Assembly: GCF_945859685.1 (NCBI RefSeq)
Contig: NC_079147.1
Span: 179,907,174 to 179,971,173, forward strand
Direction of reading: 5' to 3'
DNA from: Eupeodes corollae
Taxonomy: Eukaryota; Arthropoda; Insecta; Diptera; Syrphidae
DNA length: 64,000 bases
Shown: positions 47,380 through 57,998 of the stretch, in pieces
How positions within the stretch are numbered: position 1 is the first letter of the stretch
Layout of the letters: every line of letters begins with the position of its first letter
Program-made: the position numbers and the translations under genes
Notes under the pieces: generated by a model
The model's input: the letters and a program-made list of their open reading frames with translations, nothing else
Told to the model about the DNA's origin: nothing
The model's database searches: none

Positions 47380-48290
47380 GCCTATGTATAAGCGGATCGC
47401 TTCGCACGACCCCGTCTGCAGCACTGGACACCTTGCTCTATCTTACACCTCTTGACATATTTAGCAAACAAATAGCTGCAAACTCTGCTATTCGCCTCAA
47501 TGCTTCGTCGTAGTAGACTAACAAAAACATTGGCCACTCCGTAATTCTAAGGTACTTAGAATCAAATCCAAAGCACACAGACTACACCATCCCCCAACTT
47601 CGACAGAAACTTCCAGATGTTTTTGGGAGGATAGGACATTCTTGGAAGATGAGTCAATCCATTTTTACACACATGGCTCAAAAACCAAAGAAGAGGTTGG
47701 TGGAGGTGTGTACTCTGAACGACTGAAATTAAGTCTCTCATTCCGCCTTCCCAATCATTGTAGCGTGTTCCAGGCGGAACTTTTGGCGATAAAAGAAGTC
47801 TTGTCTTGGCTCAAAGAAAACGTGATGTCAACATCCGTATTTTCTCTGATAGCCAGCCCGCTATCAAATCTCTGAACTCTGTCTCTACAAACTCTATAAC
47901 AGTCCATAACTGTCGATCATCTCTAATGGAGATGGCACAACAGTTTAATATTCGCGAGGAGGGCAGGCACCAGGTGGACCAACATCACCACGTGTCAAGC
48001 CACAAAAAACACCTGTCCAACACTGGATTTAAAACGCATATAAGCTCGATAAAAGGTGTCATAACCGGACACTGTATAATAGGAAAGCACGCCACGAGAC
48101 TAGGCGTATTCTCAAATGACTTTTGCAGAAGCTGTATGGACGAGGAAGAGGAAGAAACGGTTCTTCATCTTCTCTGCACATGCCCTGATCTAGCTCGAAA
48201 ACGCAAGAATTACCTAGGAGAATTCTTCTTTAACGATCTAAACGATCTAAATCATATCAGTATATCAGCCTCTCACGTTTCGTAAGGGAC
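47380..48290 (+). pseudogene. LINE connection, RNase H and cysteine knuckle
   Basis: RNase H starts at 47642 with ESIHFYTHGSKTKEEVGGGVYSE. The first catalytic Asp is His here (codon 47672-47674, CAT). SVFQAELLAIKEVLSW keeps the Glu. A short loss near 47828-47835 shifts the frame to 47806-48285, which carries IRIFSDSQPAIKSL. The WVPGH...DELA block is deleted after AQQFNI. The C-terminus keeps GVITGHCIIGKHATRLGVFSNDFCRSCMDEEEEETVLHLLCTCPDL (C-x2-C...H-x2-C). Stop at 48283-48285. The 3' untranslated region runs to 48397. Confidence 0.9.
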
Positions 48291-48411
48291 TCTAACTGGT
48301 TCCATTGAGCTTAGGAGGAAGCCTCAAGATTCATGTGGTATCACAATGGGCCATTAAACTGGCCTAAGTGTGTCCGTTTCCTTCTTGGACAGCCACTATA
48401 ACCTAACCTAA

Positions 48412-48905
48412 CCAGAGTATAGAATATTGGAGTAGTCAGTGAAAATATTTTTAAGTTCGGAGTAAATCCTGAAGTCTTCTTCTGCTCTAGTTTTACTAAA
48501 TTTTAGCCATGCTTTATTTCTTTTATTTTTTAAGTTTTTTAATTGAGTATCAAACCATGGTGGAGTTTTAGATTTATAGCTAGATTTCCGTAATGGCGTA
48601 GTTTCATAAAAACAGTTAAAAAGAATACTATACAAATTTAGACACATGTCAACATTACACAATAAGTTAGTTAGTTCATTAAAGTTACATTTTTTAAAAT
48701 TGAATTCAAGTTTTTCATTTGATGTATTAGGGATATTGCACACATTTATATTCCGTGATATATTTAAAGCTGGATGGTGACGGTCTTCTTCTACTAGTTT
48801 AACATCGGCTGGAGATACAGCTACGTCAGTATTCATCGTGTCGGAGAAAAGTATTAGGTTCAAATATTTGTTGTATTGATTTGCAACTTCATTAGAGAAG
48901 GCAAG
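48412..48905 (-). pseudogene. Jockey-type LINE, endonuclease end and RT linker
   Basis: The minus-strand open frame reads YNKYLNLILFSDTMNTDVAVSPADVKLVEEDRHHPALNISRNI (the endonuclease C-terminus with its DHHP-like block) and later YETTPLRKSSYKSKTPPWFDTQLKNLKNKRNKAWLKF, the linker before RT in Jockey-type elements (consensus PPWFDxxLxxLKNKRNxAW). It stops where the family A tail begins. This is a 5' fragment of a different LINE. The frame is still open over 150 codons, so the fragment is not old. Confidence 0.85.
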
Positions 48906-49024
48906 CGACTTTGAATAACCCCACCAAAAATACTTTAATGGTGTTACATCGCACGATCTTGGAATTAAAAGTTTCCATCAAGAAACTGATGAGTGGCGTG
49001 AACAAAAAAAATATGTTGGTAATA

Positions 49025-50321
49025 AAGGGTATCCCAAAATTAACGCAAGATTTGAATTTGCCGCCATTTGTGCAGTGAAGTGTTGGCAACCCTGAAAAAA
49101 AAGCAATTTGACAGCTAACAGTATAGGGTTATTAAAAATGGAGCTTTACACGATAGAACAACGAGTCTTCATTATTAAAGAATATTTCAAAAATAGTGAA
49201 AGCTTGGCGGTTGCAGTTCGAAAATTCCATACAAAATATGATCGGAATAGTGTTTTAACTTCGTCAACTGTGAAGAGATTAATTGAAAAATTCATGGAGA
49301 CTTGATCCGTTGGAGACGCCAAACACACTGGTCGTCCAAAAACAAGGCGTTCAAATGTGAATGTCGAAGCAGTGCGTGAGAGTGTTGCTGACAATCCAGG
49401 AACCTCAATTCGACATCGTGGACAAGAATTGCAAATTTCAAGAACCTCTCTACAGCGTATACTCACCAAAGATCTGTGTCTTCATGCTTACAAAATTCAA
49501 TTAACACAACAATTGAAGCCTAATGACCATGGACAGAGAAGAGAGTTCGTTCAATGGATTATTGAACATCAACAAATGGACCCTGATTTTTCGAGCCAAA
49601 TCATCCTGCGATGAAGCACATTTTTATCTTGATGGCTTTGTCAATCGCCAAAATTGCAGCATTTGGGGTTCGGAGAACTCCATTTGTCGAAAAACAAATG
49701 CATCCACAACGCGTGACTGTATGGTGTGGATTTTGGGCTGGAGGCATAATTATGCCATATTTTTTTGAAAATGATGCTGGTCAAGCAGTGACTGTTACTG
49801 GTGCTCGATATCACGACATAATTACACAGTTCTTTCTGCCAAAATTGGATAATATTGATGTGTCCAATATGTGGTTTCAACAAGTCGGTGCCACATGTCA
49901 TACAGCCCGTGAAACAATTCAATTACTGCATGAGACATTTCCAGGTCGTGTACTCTCTCGTTTCGGTGATCAAAATTGGCCTCCTAGATCGTGTGATTTA
50001 ACACCATTAGACTTCTTTTTATGGGGTTATTTCAAATCACAAGTTTATGTCAAAAAGCCCACAACCACCCGTGCATTAAAGGAGGAGATTCAACGCTGCA
50101 TCAACGAAATTCAGCCACATTTATGCAGAATGGTCATGGAAAATTTCAACAAAAGAGTGCGCATGTGCATGCAAATCCGTGGAGGCCATTTGTCCGATGT
50201 GTTATTCCATACATAACCCTATCCTATGTACTTTACGAGTCAATAAAAATATAACTATCAAAAGACTAAAAACGGCGTTTTCTATTAAATTCAAATCTTG
50301 CATTAATTTTGGGACACCCTT
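49025..50321 (+). mobile_element. DD41D IS630/mariner-like transposon, complete ends
   Basis: 1,297 bp with 33-bp terminal inverted repeats at 49025-49057 and 50289-50321. The ends begin AAGGGTATCCCAAAATTAA and AAGGGTGTCCCAAAATTAA, with two differences overall. TA flanks both ends (49023-49024 and 50322-50323). A near-full-length transposase lies inside. Nearly identical ends suggest recent activity compared with the other DNA elements here. Confidence 0.95.
49138..50215 (+). pseudogene. DD41D transposase, disabled
   Basis: About 350 residues in three frames. The N-terminal helix-turn-helix is MELYTIEQRVFIIKEYFKNSESLAVAVRKFHTKY. A TGA at 49303-49305 replaces a Gly codon in ET*SVGDAKHTGRPKTRRS. 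The second DNA-binding part, SIRHRGQELQISRTSLQRIL, follows. A shift near 49590 leads to SSCDEAHFYLDGFVNRQNC (first Asp), and another near 49660 to VTVWCGFWAGG...PYFFENDAGQAV. The second catalytic Asp in WFQQDGATCHTA is Val (GTC at 49884-49886). RSCDLTPLDFFLWGYFKSQVY carries the third Asp, 41 residues after that position. It ends at TAA 50214-50216. Dead, but the reading is easy. Confidence 0.93.
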
Positions 50322-50329
50322 TAGATAAG

Positions 50330-52430
50330 CATGATTTGCAAACGTTGTTAAGGAATAGATCTATTTATTTTGAAATGTAAAAACCAACTGAGCATAAATC
50401 AAGTGACAGCTGTCAAAAAGAACAACCCTGGAAAAAACTTTGCCAGATTAAAAACCGCTCGTCTTAAAAAAAACGCCCGTTACATTATTTGAGCAAAATT
50501 AATTTTTTTGATTTGATTTTGCTCGAAATCACAAAAAAAAACTAATTTAACATTTACAAAAGAAAGTCTGTGACAGAAAAAGTTAAATTAAATACTTTCT
50601 TCTTCAATATCCACAAATCGTTTTTTAAAAAGTCCTCAAAACCCTTAACCAATCAGTAATGAATTTTCTTTGGTTTTGAAAAACTGAATGTAATTATTGA
50701 CGAATATCCCGGAACCTTTAACAAAAAAAATGTATTTGCTTTTAAAAAAAAAGAAAAAGAAAACGTCTGAAAAAAGGAGAAAACTAAAAAATTATTTCTG
50801 CCAATACTATTTGTTTTCGATATTTAAAGAATATTGAAACAAAGAGTTAGTTTTCAGACATTTTTAAACTCGTCTCCTTAAAACCAATTAAATAACTACA
50901 ATGTAGGTAAGTGCTTAGTTAACCCAAAAAGTTAAGGTAGACCTCCAATATAAACCAACCATCTTCATAATGATCAAAATGGCAGCAAAAAGATTAATTT
51001 CCTATATAAACCAAAAAAAAAAACATCTTTTAGTCTATTTTTTTTGTTTACTAAATCGTCTACCTGCTTACATTTTGTTCTTATGGTCAAAGCTTAGCTC
51101 GTTGGACCGACAAAATTCATGTGAAATTTACGGTCTTAGAATTTATGTTGAGGTTTTTTTTCTAGTCATTTTGTCAAGAAATATCAAGTTCCGCTACAAT
51201 AGTCCATCAAGATCACAGCCAAAAATTTAAAAAAAAAAAAAAAAAAAGCATCTTCAAACCAAAAAAGATGCTGATGCTGTAGACGACTTTAGACAAAAAA
51301 GATGCATATAGGTTTTTGGGATTTGTCGTTCGAACCAAAAAACATTGAAATAAATTTCTTAAGTTTTGCTTTGGTCAACTGATGTTGATGTTGTATACGT
51401 ATATATAAAATAAAAGGACACTCGAACGGATATGTTAGAAAAAAAAAAGAAGATCCCTAAAGCAAAATAAAAAGTCAAACAAGTTCTTCGTCCATCGAAG
51501 CAAATTATAATGAGTGAAAAACGTGTTTAGAAGAAGATTCTCTTTCTTCAATATGGTTGTCTAGATACATATTGGTATTGGTTAGGTTTTGCTTTCTTCT
51601 TTATTACTTCAGCAACATATGGGCGTGGCAGACAGATTTTTAGGGTGAATTTATTCAAAAATGCTAATTGTACGACTTTTTGCACTAAATTGATTTAGAA
51701 GAAACAAAACTAGATGATGGAAGAATTATTCATCTAATTCCACATCGACTTTCCTCCTCAAATACTAAACTAATGTTAAAGATTTTCTTAAGAAGTCTTA
51801 TAAGAACTTAGACTACTCAAAAAACACATAATTTTCAATTCTCATTTATTTTATTTGGTTTAAACGCCTGATGCATTATGTTATTAGTATAAGACTCAAT
51901 TAGAATCAAGTGGTTAAATTTCCTGGACATTTTCTTGAAATTCCATTTAACATAAATAAATTGTATGCAAATGGAAGTGGAGGCATTTGCACGTGATTCA
52001 TATAACAAAACAAGAATTAATGTGGTGGTAGGTAAATATATAATCGTCGTTGTTATTGAAGACGTCCACATTAAATAGGTACCTACATAATTGTACACTC
52101 AGAATAATAAGTTTTGAAAAAAAAGGAAAAAAATAACACAAATTCATATTTATTTCTAATTGCTGTGTGGATGGATTCTGGAAAATTAGAAACGGTTTAA
52201 CATTCAACCGGATATTGCATTTATTTTTCTTTTCTTTTCTGTTTTGAATAACTATTGTTGTAATGAAAAAAACGTAATTTATTATTGAGCTTATAATATT
52301 TTGATGGAATAATGAGTAATTGTAATTGAAAAATTATGGTTGTGACGCCTTTTTTTTGCATTGTTATTTGTCCGAACTCGGATAGATTTTAATATAGGCA
52401 AACAAAAAATGCCGAGATTTTTGTTTGGGT
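50330..52430. other. No gene seen
   Basis: AT-rich DNA without domain-bearing frames. An A run (51229-51247) is followed by repeated 'aaaaaagatgc' phrases (51260-51305). No terminal repeats recognised. Confidence 0.45.
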
Positions 52431-52431
52431 A

Positions 52432-53467
52432 TTAATAATTTTGGAATTCTATAAATAGTATAGTAGAAAGCCCATCGGCAGTAGCCAGATTTTTGTATTT
52501 AAAAATTGGTACAACAGAATAGAATAATAATTAAAAAAAAACACAAATAGAAGAAAGTGTTGTCAAAATCAAAAGTAAAAATTAACGTCACCACAAAAAA
52601 TAAATAAAACTAATAAAATGGACAATTTTAAAGAAGAAATAGTAAGAAGACATTTGGAAATTGAGATTCCATAAAAAAAGTTCATTTAACAATTGCAGCT
52701 TTGACATAAAATAAAAACATCAAGAACGGGGTTTGTTCGCAGACTACTACATTAATATGTGGTGTTGAAGCGAGCTTGAATTCGCCTCAATTCTTTATAT
52801 ATCTGAATCGAGTTGGAATAAGCTTGATTCGACTCGATTCCGGTGGGGGATTGGAGTCGAATCAAAATTTATGAAGAAAAACCTGTGTGGAGGATTTGGT
52901 TTATAGAAAATGCATTACGGTCTGTTTCTTTGCATGTTTGTATTGAATATACTTGAACTTTTCAGTTCTTCATTGAAACAGCACTTCATAAGAAACAGCA
53001 TTTGCATTTAAGAAAGTGCTGTCAAACTTAATCATTTTTAGATTTTTTTGAGCGGTGGAAACACCAAAAAGATTTATTTAACCTAAACTGAGATAAACCT
53101 TTGGTGGAAATATAGCAAAACTTAATTATCTTTTTTATTGTTTTCTCTTGCAAAATAAGCCCAGTTAGTCCATTTTCATTAATAGAACTAAATAATATCA
53201 ACAGTAACAGATTGATTTTTTCCCCAATGGAAAACACATGATTCCAAATCAACGAACACAGCCATCGAGATACAAATACAATATCAATCGTACCAACATT
53301 TGAGAACGAAATCACATAAGATCCGTTCGAGACTATAAATGTCAAAAACCCATCCGTAGTATGATTCTACTTTAACTTTTATTGGTAGTATTCATACTAC
53401 GGATATTGTTGTTGATATTCATGTAAGATCCTACTGTACTATTGACAGATTTTCCAACAAAACCCGG
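52432..53467 (-). mobile_element. Element X copy 2 (inverted)
   Basis: It matches copy 1 (8168-10263 without mariner) throughout, in opposite orientation. The right end at 53467, read on the minus strand, begins CCGGGTTTTGTTGGAAAATC. The other terminal repeat is at 52441-52466 (TTGGAATTCTATAAATAGTA), with the outermost bases diverged. The inner part of both ends reads ATAGTA(T/C)AGTAG. Internal landmarks occur in the same order: GGTGGAAACACCAAAAAGATTTA (53053), the GAATCGAG/ACTCGATTC inverted motif (about 52808-52860) and CTACTGCC near the far end. It also has a perfect 13-bp hairpin stem (53352-53364 with 53392-53404). Confidence 0.75.
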
Positions 53468-54163
53468 ATAATATATTCACAACATCTGTTGAAAATTACG
53501 TGTCGTAATATGAATTATTGCCGTACGCATCTTTTTGTTAACAGTTTAAAGTGACTTTTCGTTTTTTAAATGTCTTAAACCATTCAACACCACAATTTGA
53601 TAAAATCTCTGTTGTAGAAAATAGTGATAAATAGTTTTCATAGAGGGTGAGAAAACGCTGAATACAAGGCACGTCCATGACGGCCATTAACTTATAAGCT
53701 GCTACGCGTCAATAAAATGAAAGAATCACTAAGATAACAATTATTATTGTTGGAATATTGGAAGGAGCCTTAAAAAAATTTTGAGTTACCATTTGAGTTT
53801 CAGAAACGTTAAATTAAAATCGGTGCTAAAAATATTCAGTTTCTGAACTCGTAATTCTTGATATTGACCACCCTTATTATTCCGTAACCCTCCTTATTGG
53901 AACATCACTTAGCACCATGGGACTTTTAGCTATTACTTACTTAATCAAGATGGCGCTACAGTCCTGTGTGAACTAAGGCCTCACCCAACAAACTTCTCCA
54001 TCTAGCTCGGTCCTAGAAGTCTCTAGCTTGGTGAGGTCACTTTCCACTGGTGCGCCTTACCTGATTCGCGGTCTTCCTTAACTGCGCTGTCCTGTGGGTG
54101 TGGATTCGAAGACTTTCCGGGCCGGAGCATTGGTTTTCATGCGCTTTACGAGACCCAGCCATC

Positions 54164-54665
54164 TCAGCTGTTGGACCTTTCTTCTCTTTCTTCCCTCCTA
54201 GATAAGTCTAAGTCGCTGTACAGCCCGTACAGCTCTACGTTACATCTTCTCCTCCACTCCCTTTCGATGCATACGGGACCGTTGAACACACGAAGAACTT
54301 TTTTCTCGAAACGACCCAAGGTGCTTTTATTTGCTTTTGTCATAGACCATGCTACTGCACCGTATAGCAGGACGAGGATGATGAGGGTCATATATAGAGA
54401 TACTTTGGTTCTTCGAGAGCGGGCTTTGACACTCAATTGCTTTCTTAGTCCAAAGAAACAGCGGTTAGCAAGAGTTATTCTTTGTTTGATCTCAGCGCTG
54501 GTGTTATTTTCTGTTTTTATAGCGGAGCCTAGGTAGACGAAGTCCTTGACTAAATTAAAGTTGCATCTGTGGATGGTAACGATTTGCCCGAGGTGTATTC
54601 GGTGTTGTTAGTCCTTACTTGACGACAGCATGTAGTTTGTTTTGCCCTCATTAACTGTTTAGCCA
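54164..54665 (-). pseudogene. Family C RT thumb and C-terminal end
   Basis: On the minus strand: TVNEGKTNYMLSSSKD, a stop, then NFNLVKDFVYLGSAIKTENNTSAEIKQRITLANRCFFGLRKQLSVKARSRRTKVSLYMTLIILVLLYGAVAWSM, KANKSTLGRFEKKVLRVFNGPV and RRCNVELYGLYSDLDL. The same stretch up to KDFVYLG occurs in the inverted fragment at 43.75-44.06 kb. The catalytic YADD motif is not included. A multicopy insect LINE often misannotated as a host gene. Confidence 0.88.
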
Positions 54666-54683
54666 AATTTTGCTGCCTGTGCC

Positions 54684-55499
54684 TTAATACTCCAGCGGAT
54701 TTTGTCTCTGAAGACCGCGGATCAGGTCCTGTCCGCTTGGCTTTGTGCTCATGACCGGCAACCAAATGCGAGCCTTCGGTTGTCTAGGGATGTCCTTAGC
54801 TGGGATAAGCTTGAGCTTCAAGCCCTCCCAGTCATTGCTAACCTTAGCAATGCTTTCACTAAGGAAATCTCTAGAAAACCTGTCCGCACACTTAATTACC
54901 CTATACCCCCTGATCATCTCGCCAGAGTCAAAACTAGGGTAGGGGCCCTCACTGTTTGTTATAGTGTATGAAAACACCATCTCAGAGAGCTTGCCCTCGA
55001 TGGAGTTTCACATGTCAGCAGACCTTTGCTGTTTGTGCTACGTGGAGGTCATCTCTGACAACCTCCCTAAGAGTACGCAGTTGCGTTGCTCCAGAAGATG
55101 GTGCTTTCACTGGCTTTTGTCCGGTCGTCAAGCTTGCTCTTTTTCTGAGACGTGCAGATTTCTACTTGAGATCTGTTTCGCTTAACGGCCTTTTCTCGGC
55201 TGGCAACAACCTTCTGGTAGTTTATTTTATCTTGGGCGTCCCTCTCATGACTCACTCCGGTCTCTTCATTTTTGGCAATCTTGGCAAGAGGGGCCGTTTT
55301 GAAGCGGTTCCTGAGAAGAGCGCCTACTGCCTGTGGTTTTGGGTTGATCACAAGTGCTGGAACTACCAGCGCTAAATGAGCTCCCCTTCAAAGTCTCCTG
55401 GCTAGAGGCCAAGAGTTCATCCTCCAAGTCTGTGGATGTTTCTACGTTCATCATGTCAAGTTCTCCCATTTTATAAAAGTTTTTGAATGTTGGTCCCAC
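54684..55499 (-). pseudogene. LINE ORF1 protein, DUF4780-like
   Basis: A Ser- and Lys-rich N-terminal region, 55499-55070 in two frames, contains MGPTFKNFYKMGELDMMNVETSTDLEDE and later QKVVASREKAVKRNRSQ. The C-terminal domain lies at 54980-54690: PYPSFDSGEMIRGYRVIKCADRFSRDFLSESIAKV, then LIPAKDIPRQPKARIWLPVMS and GQDLIRGLQRQNP. The W(I/L)P-x(n)-LI-xx-L-xx-xNP block is what I know from DUF4780-type ORF1 proteins, thought to bind the element RNA. Frameshifts break it near 55330 and 55050. Confidence 0.75.
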
Positions 55500-55869
55500 G
55501 AGTAGGTCGGAAAAATGAGGTCAGCCCCGGCAGAGCCGATATACCGGGGTAAGGCAGAAGATCAGACTGACCCAGCCAAGGCATCCGAATGAGCTTGTTA
55601 GCGACTGGTTTGCCCCCCAGCCTTTCATTCTTCGGCACGGATCATGTAAGACGCTCACACAACCACTGAAATTAGGGACCCCGTATCTATGGTCAAATTG
55701 CATTGCTAATGCTTGCTACTATTAAGGAGTAGGAAACTTCAGCAATTCCACCTGACCTTAGCTGATCTCCATCTTGACAACGTGCAAGACAACTGTGGTG
55801 ATCATTACCGCCCGGCACCCACTGGGAGGGTTTGAAACGAGGATTTTTGCCAGGTGACTCCGAATATTT

Positions 55870-56085
55870 TACAAAAAAAAATGATATAAACTCCAGAATA
55901 ATTTTGTGCAATAAAGAATAACACTGTTGACATCTGGTAAAATTTTAAGAAAAATCGAATTGATAATAGAAAAATCTGTTATGCATAATTGCTAAAATTT
56001 GATGTTCAATTCTAATATTTCGAGAATAGATTAAGGTATTGACTTAGAAATAATTTCATTGTATGCAAACTTTTATTGTTAACGT
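55870..56085 (+). repeat. Satellite-like repeat unit
   Basis: It contains 'tttgtgcaataaagaataacactgttgacatctggtaaaatttt' near 55901, 'agaaaaatcgaattgataa' and 'ttaaggtattgacttagaaataatttcattgta'. This is the family phrase order, flanking the family C LINE. Confidence 0.6.
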
Positions 56086-57000
56086 AAGCTTGTGTTCTTA
56101 AAACTGTGCTTTCGAAAAAGGGTGGTTCGTAATCTTTTGAAATTATGAAAATATTGGGGATACCTCTTTCAATTTCTGTGCTAATTCACATAAGAATCAC
56201 TCTTGATTTTGAACACTTTCAACAACATCCATTATAAACGATAGAAGTATTATTATTCTGTTAAATAAAGATCTGCTATGTTTGTAAAATCAAAACAAAA
56301 AATACATCAACTTCAAACCATTTAACTAGAATTGACCTAATTTTTCAAGAAGGGAATCAAATTCAACTCAAGTAGCAAAATGTCACTCATATTAAAAAAG
56401 TTAACTCACATTAAAAAAGACAAAAATAAACCTAAGCCTATTACATGCATCAATCTCCCTTAGAAATGAAAACAAATTGTTCAATTATTTCTGTGACTCT
56501 TGCCGGCTACTGAAGTGCTGATGATGATTCAACAAATTATGTTTTGTTCACCCCCTTTTTTAAGAATTTAAGCTTACAATTGGTTATGTCAAAAACGAGT
56601 AGTTTTAAAAAAATTGACCATAAATTATATTTTGTTAATGTGCTTCTTATTATTTAATATCTTTTAATTGGACGCCAACGTTTTTAAAATAAAAAAGAGA
56701 GTGTTTCTTATAATTTTGAAAATTTAACTTTCGGGTTTTTTGGATAGTTTACAATTTCTTCTAAATGTATGTAATTATTTAATATCAGGTATTATAACAA
56801 TTGTCTGCATACTCCTAAGCTTTCACAAAATCATAATAATAGATCAAATCACTTCGGTAATCCATTTTACGACTTTTTTTAACAAGGCAAGAAGAACACA
56901 AACGAGTAGTTTGGAGCTTTCCTGATTATATTTACTTACCATCTGCTGTTAATCTTATAAGGGTAAAGACCGCTTTTAGTTATTGAACAAATATGAAAAC
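56086..57000. other. No gene seen
   Basis: AT-rich DNA with no recognisable coding frame or repeat boundary. Confidence 0.45.
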
Positions 57001-57071
57001 AAATTTGGTCTTAAGTCGCAAAAAAAATTTGGCCTTATGACACTTTTTGAAAGCGACATAAGGCCAAATTT
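57001..57071. repeat. Compact inverted repeat
   Basis: A perfect 15-bp inverted repeat (57025-57039 AAATTTGGCCTTATG with 57057-57071) has a 17-base loop. A third related arm at 57001-57019 pairs with 57053-57071 over 19 positions with two mismatches. Two alternative hairpins are therefore possible. Confidence 0.85.
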
Positions 57072-57127
57072 CAAAATACAAATGATGAAAGTGGGTGTGC
57101 ATTGCGCCCATTTTAGGTTAGACGTGG

Positions 57128-57853
57128 TTGCCCTTCACAGTCGACTCTTCAACATTTGTGGCCAAATTTGAGGCGACCGGTTCAGTAAACAATCAGCCAA
57201 CACCTTTAAGTTCAAGGAACACAAGATCGACCGAGAACATTGCCACGGTCCGTAAAAGTGTACAGCAGAAACCGAGGCAGCATATTTTTCACCGTGCACA
57301 AGAACTCGGCTTTTCGCAGACTTCAACTTGACGAATTTTGCGTGGGGACTTGGGCCTACACCCGTCAAGATCCAACGGACCCAGGAGCTCAAAGTTCAAT
57401 CGTTTGAATCGTTTGGAAGAGGACCCCAATTTTGGAACAAAAACCATCTTTAGTGACGAGGAGCATATTTGGATGAATGGCTGTGTAAACAAGCAAAATT
57501 TTTGTATAAGGGACGTCACTAACCCACCGGAAGTTCACCAGGTGATAATGCATCCTCGGCGCGGCGGCGTAATTGGTCCGTACTTTTTTGAAAACGACAA
57601 CCGTCAACAGCGAGCGCTACCTAACGATGATAAATCATTTCTTATGGCCCAAACTGAACCATATGTACCTAGATGACATGTGGTTCCAAAAGGACGGCGG
57701 TGATACGTGCCACACATCAAACGCCGCGATAGGTATTTTGCATGAACGATTTGATGATATGGTTATCTCTCGCAGGGTTGAATTGGCCACCAAGATCTTG
57801 GTATATAACCCGCTAGACCTTTGCATATGGGGATTTTTGAAGTCGAAGGTCTA
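57128..57853 (+). pseudogene. DD41D-type transposase relic
   Basis: Same superfamily as the 49-kb element but a different family. FVAKFEATGSVNNQPTPL, NIATVRKSVQQKP and RAQELGFSQTST are followed by a stop in place of Trp (57329-57331), then RILRGDLGLHP. The first catalytic region is TIFSDEEHIWMNGCVNKQNF. MHPRR joins directly to GGVIGPYFFEND, so the VTVWCGFWAG block is deleted. After a shift near 57600 comes MINHFLWPKLN, WFQKDGGDTCHTSNAAIGIL (second Asp) and NPLDLCIWGFLKSKV (third Asp). No matching terminal repeats were found by eye. Confidence 0.88.
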
Positions 57854-57998
57854 ACCACAATCTATGCGGAAGAGTAATTGAAAATTGGACCACTCAGATC
57901 AGTACTGATTTGGGTGAAACATTAATAATCTTTTTACTTTGCATTGGTAAGTAGAAACGTTTTTAAAGAATAATTTTTAAATCTTGGAGGTAATTACA

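Larger units (their letters stand above)
45270..48410 (+). mobile_element. Family A LINE, longest copy (copy 6)
   Basis: About 3.1 kb on the plus strand, from the end of the endonuclease domain through RT, RNase H and cysteine knuckle to a CCTAACCTAACC tail at 48398-48410. It is missing only the 5' untranslated region, any ORF1 and the start of the endonuclease. It gives the reference order for the other family A fragments. It abuts a Jockey-type LINE fragment at 48412. Confidence 0.92.
53935..55858 (-). mobile_element. RTE-like LINE, internally deleted (family C)
   Basis: Minus-strand element. The 5' leader is near 55858-55500, ORF1 at about 55500-54690, an RT C-terminus at 54665-54164, then a short 3' untranslated region ending with TTAAGTAAGTA (near 53945-53935). 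The endonuclease and the RT fingers and palm are gone, joined out near 54670-54685. The locally higher GC content sets it apart from its surroundings and suggests a more recent arrival. Confidence 0.85.
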
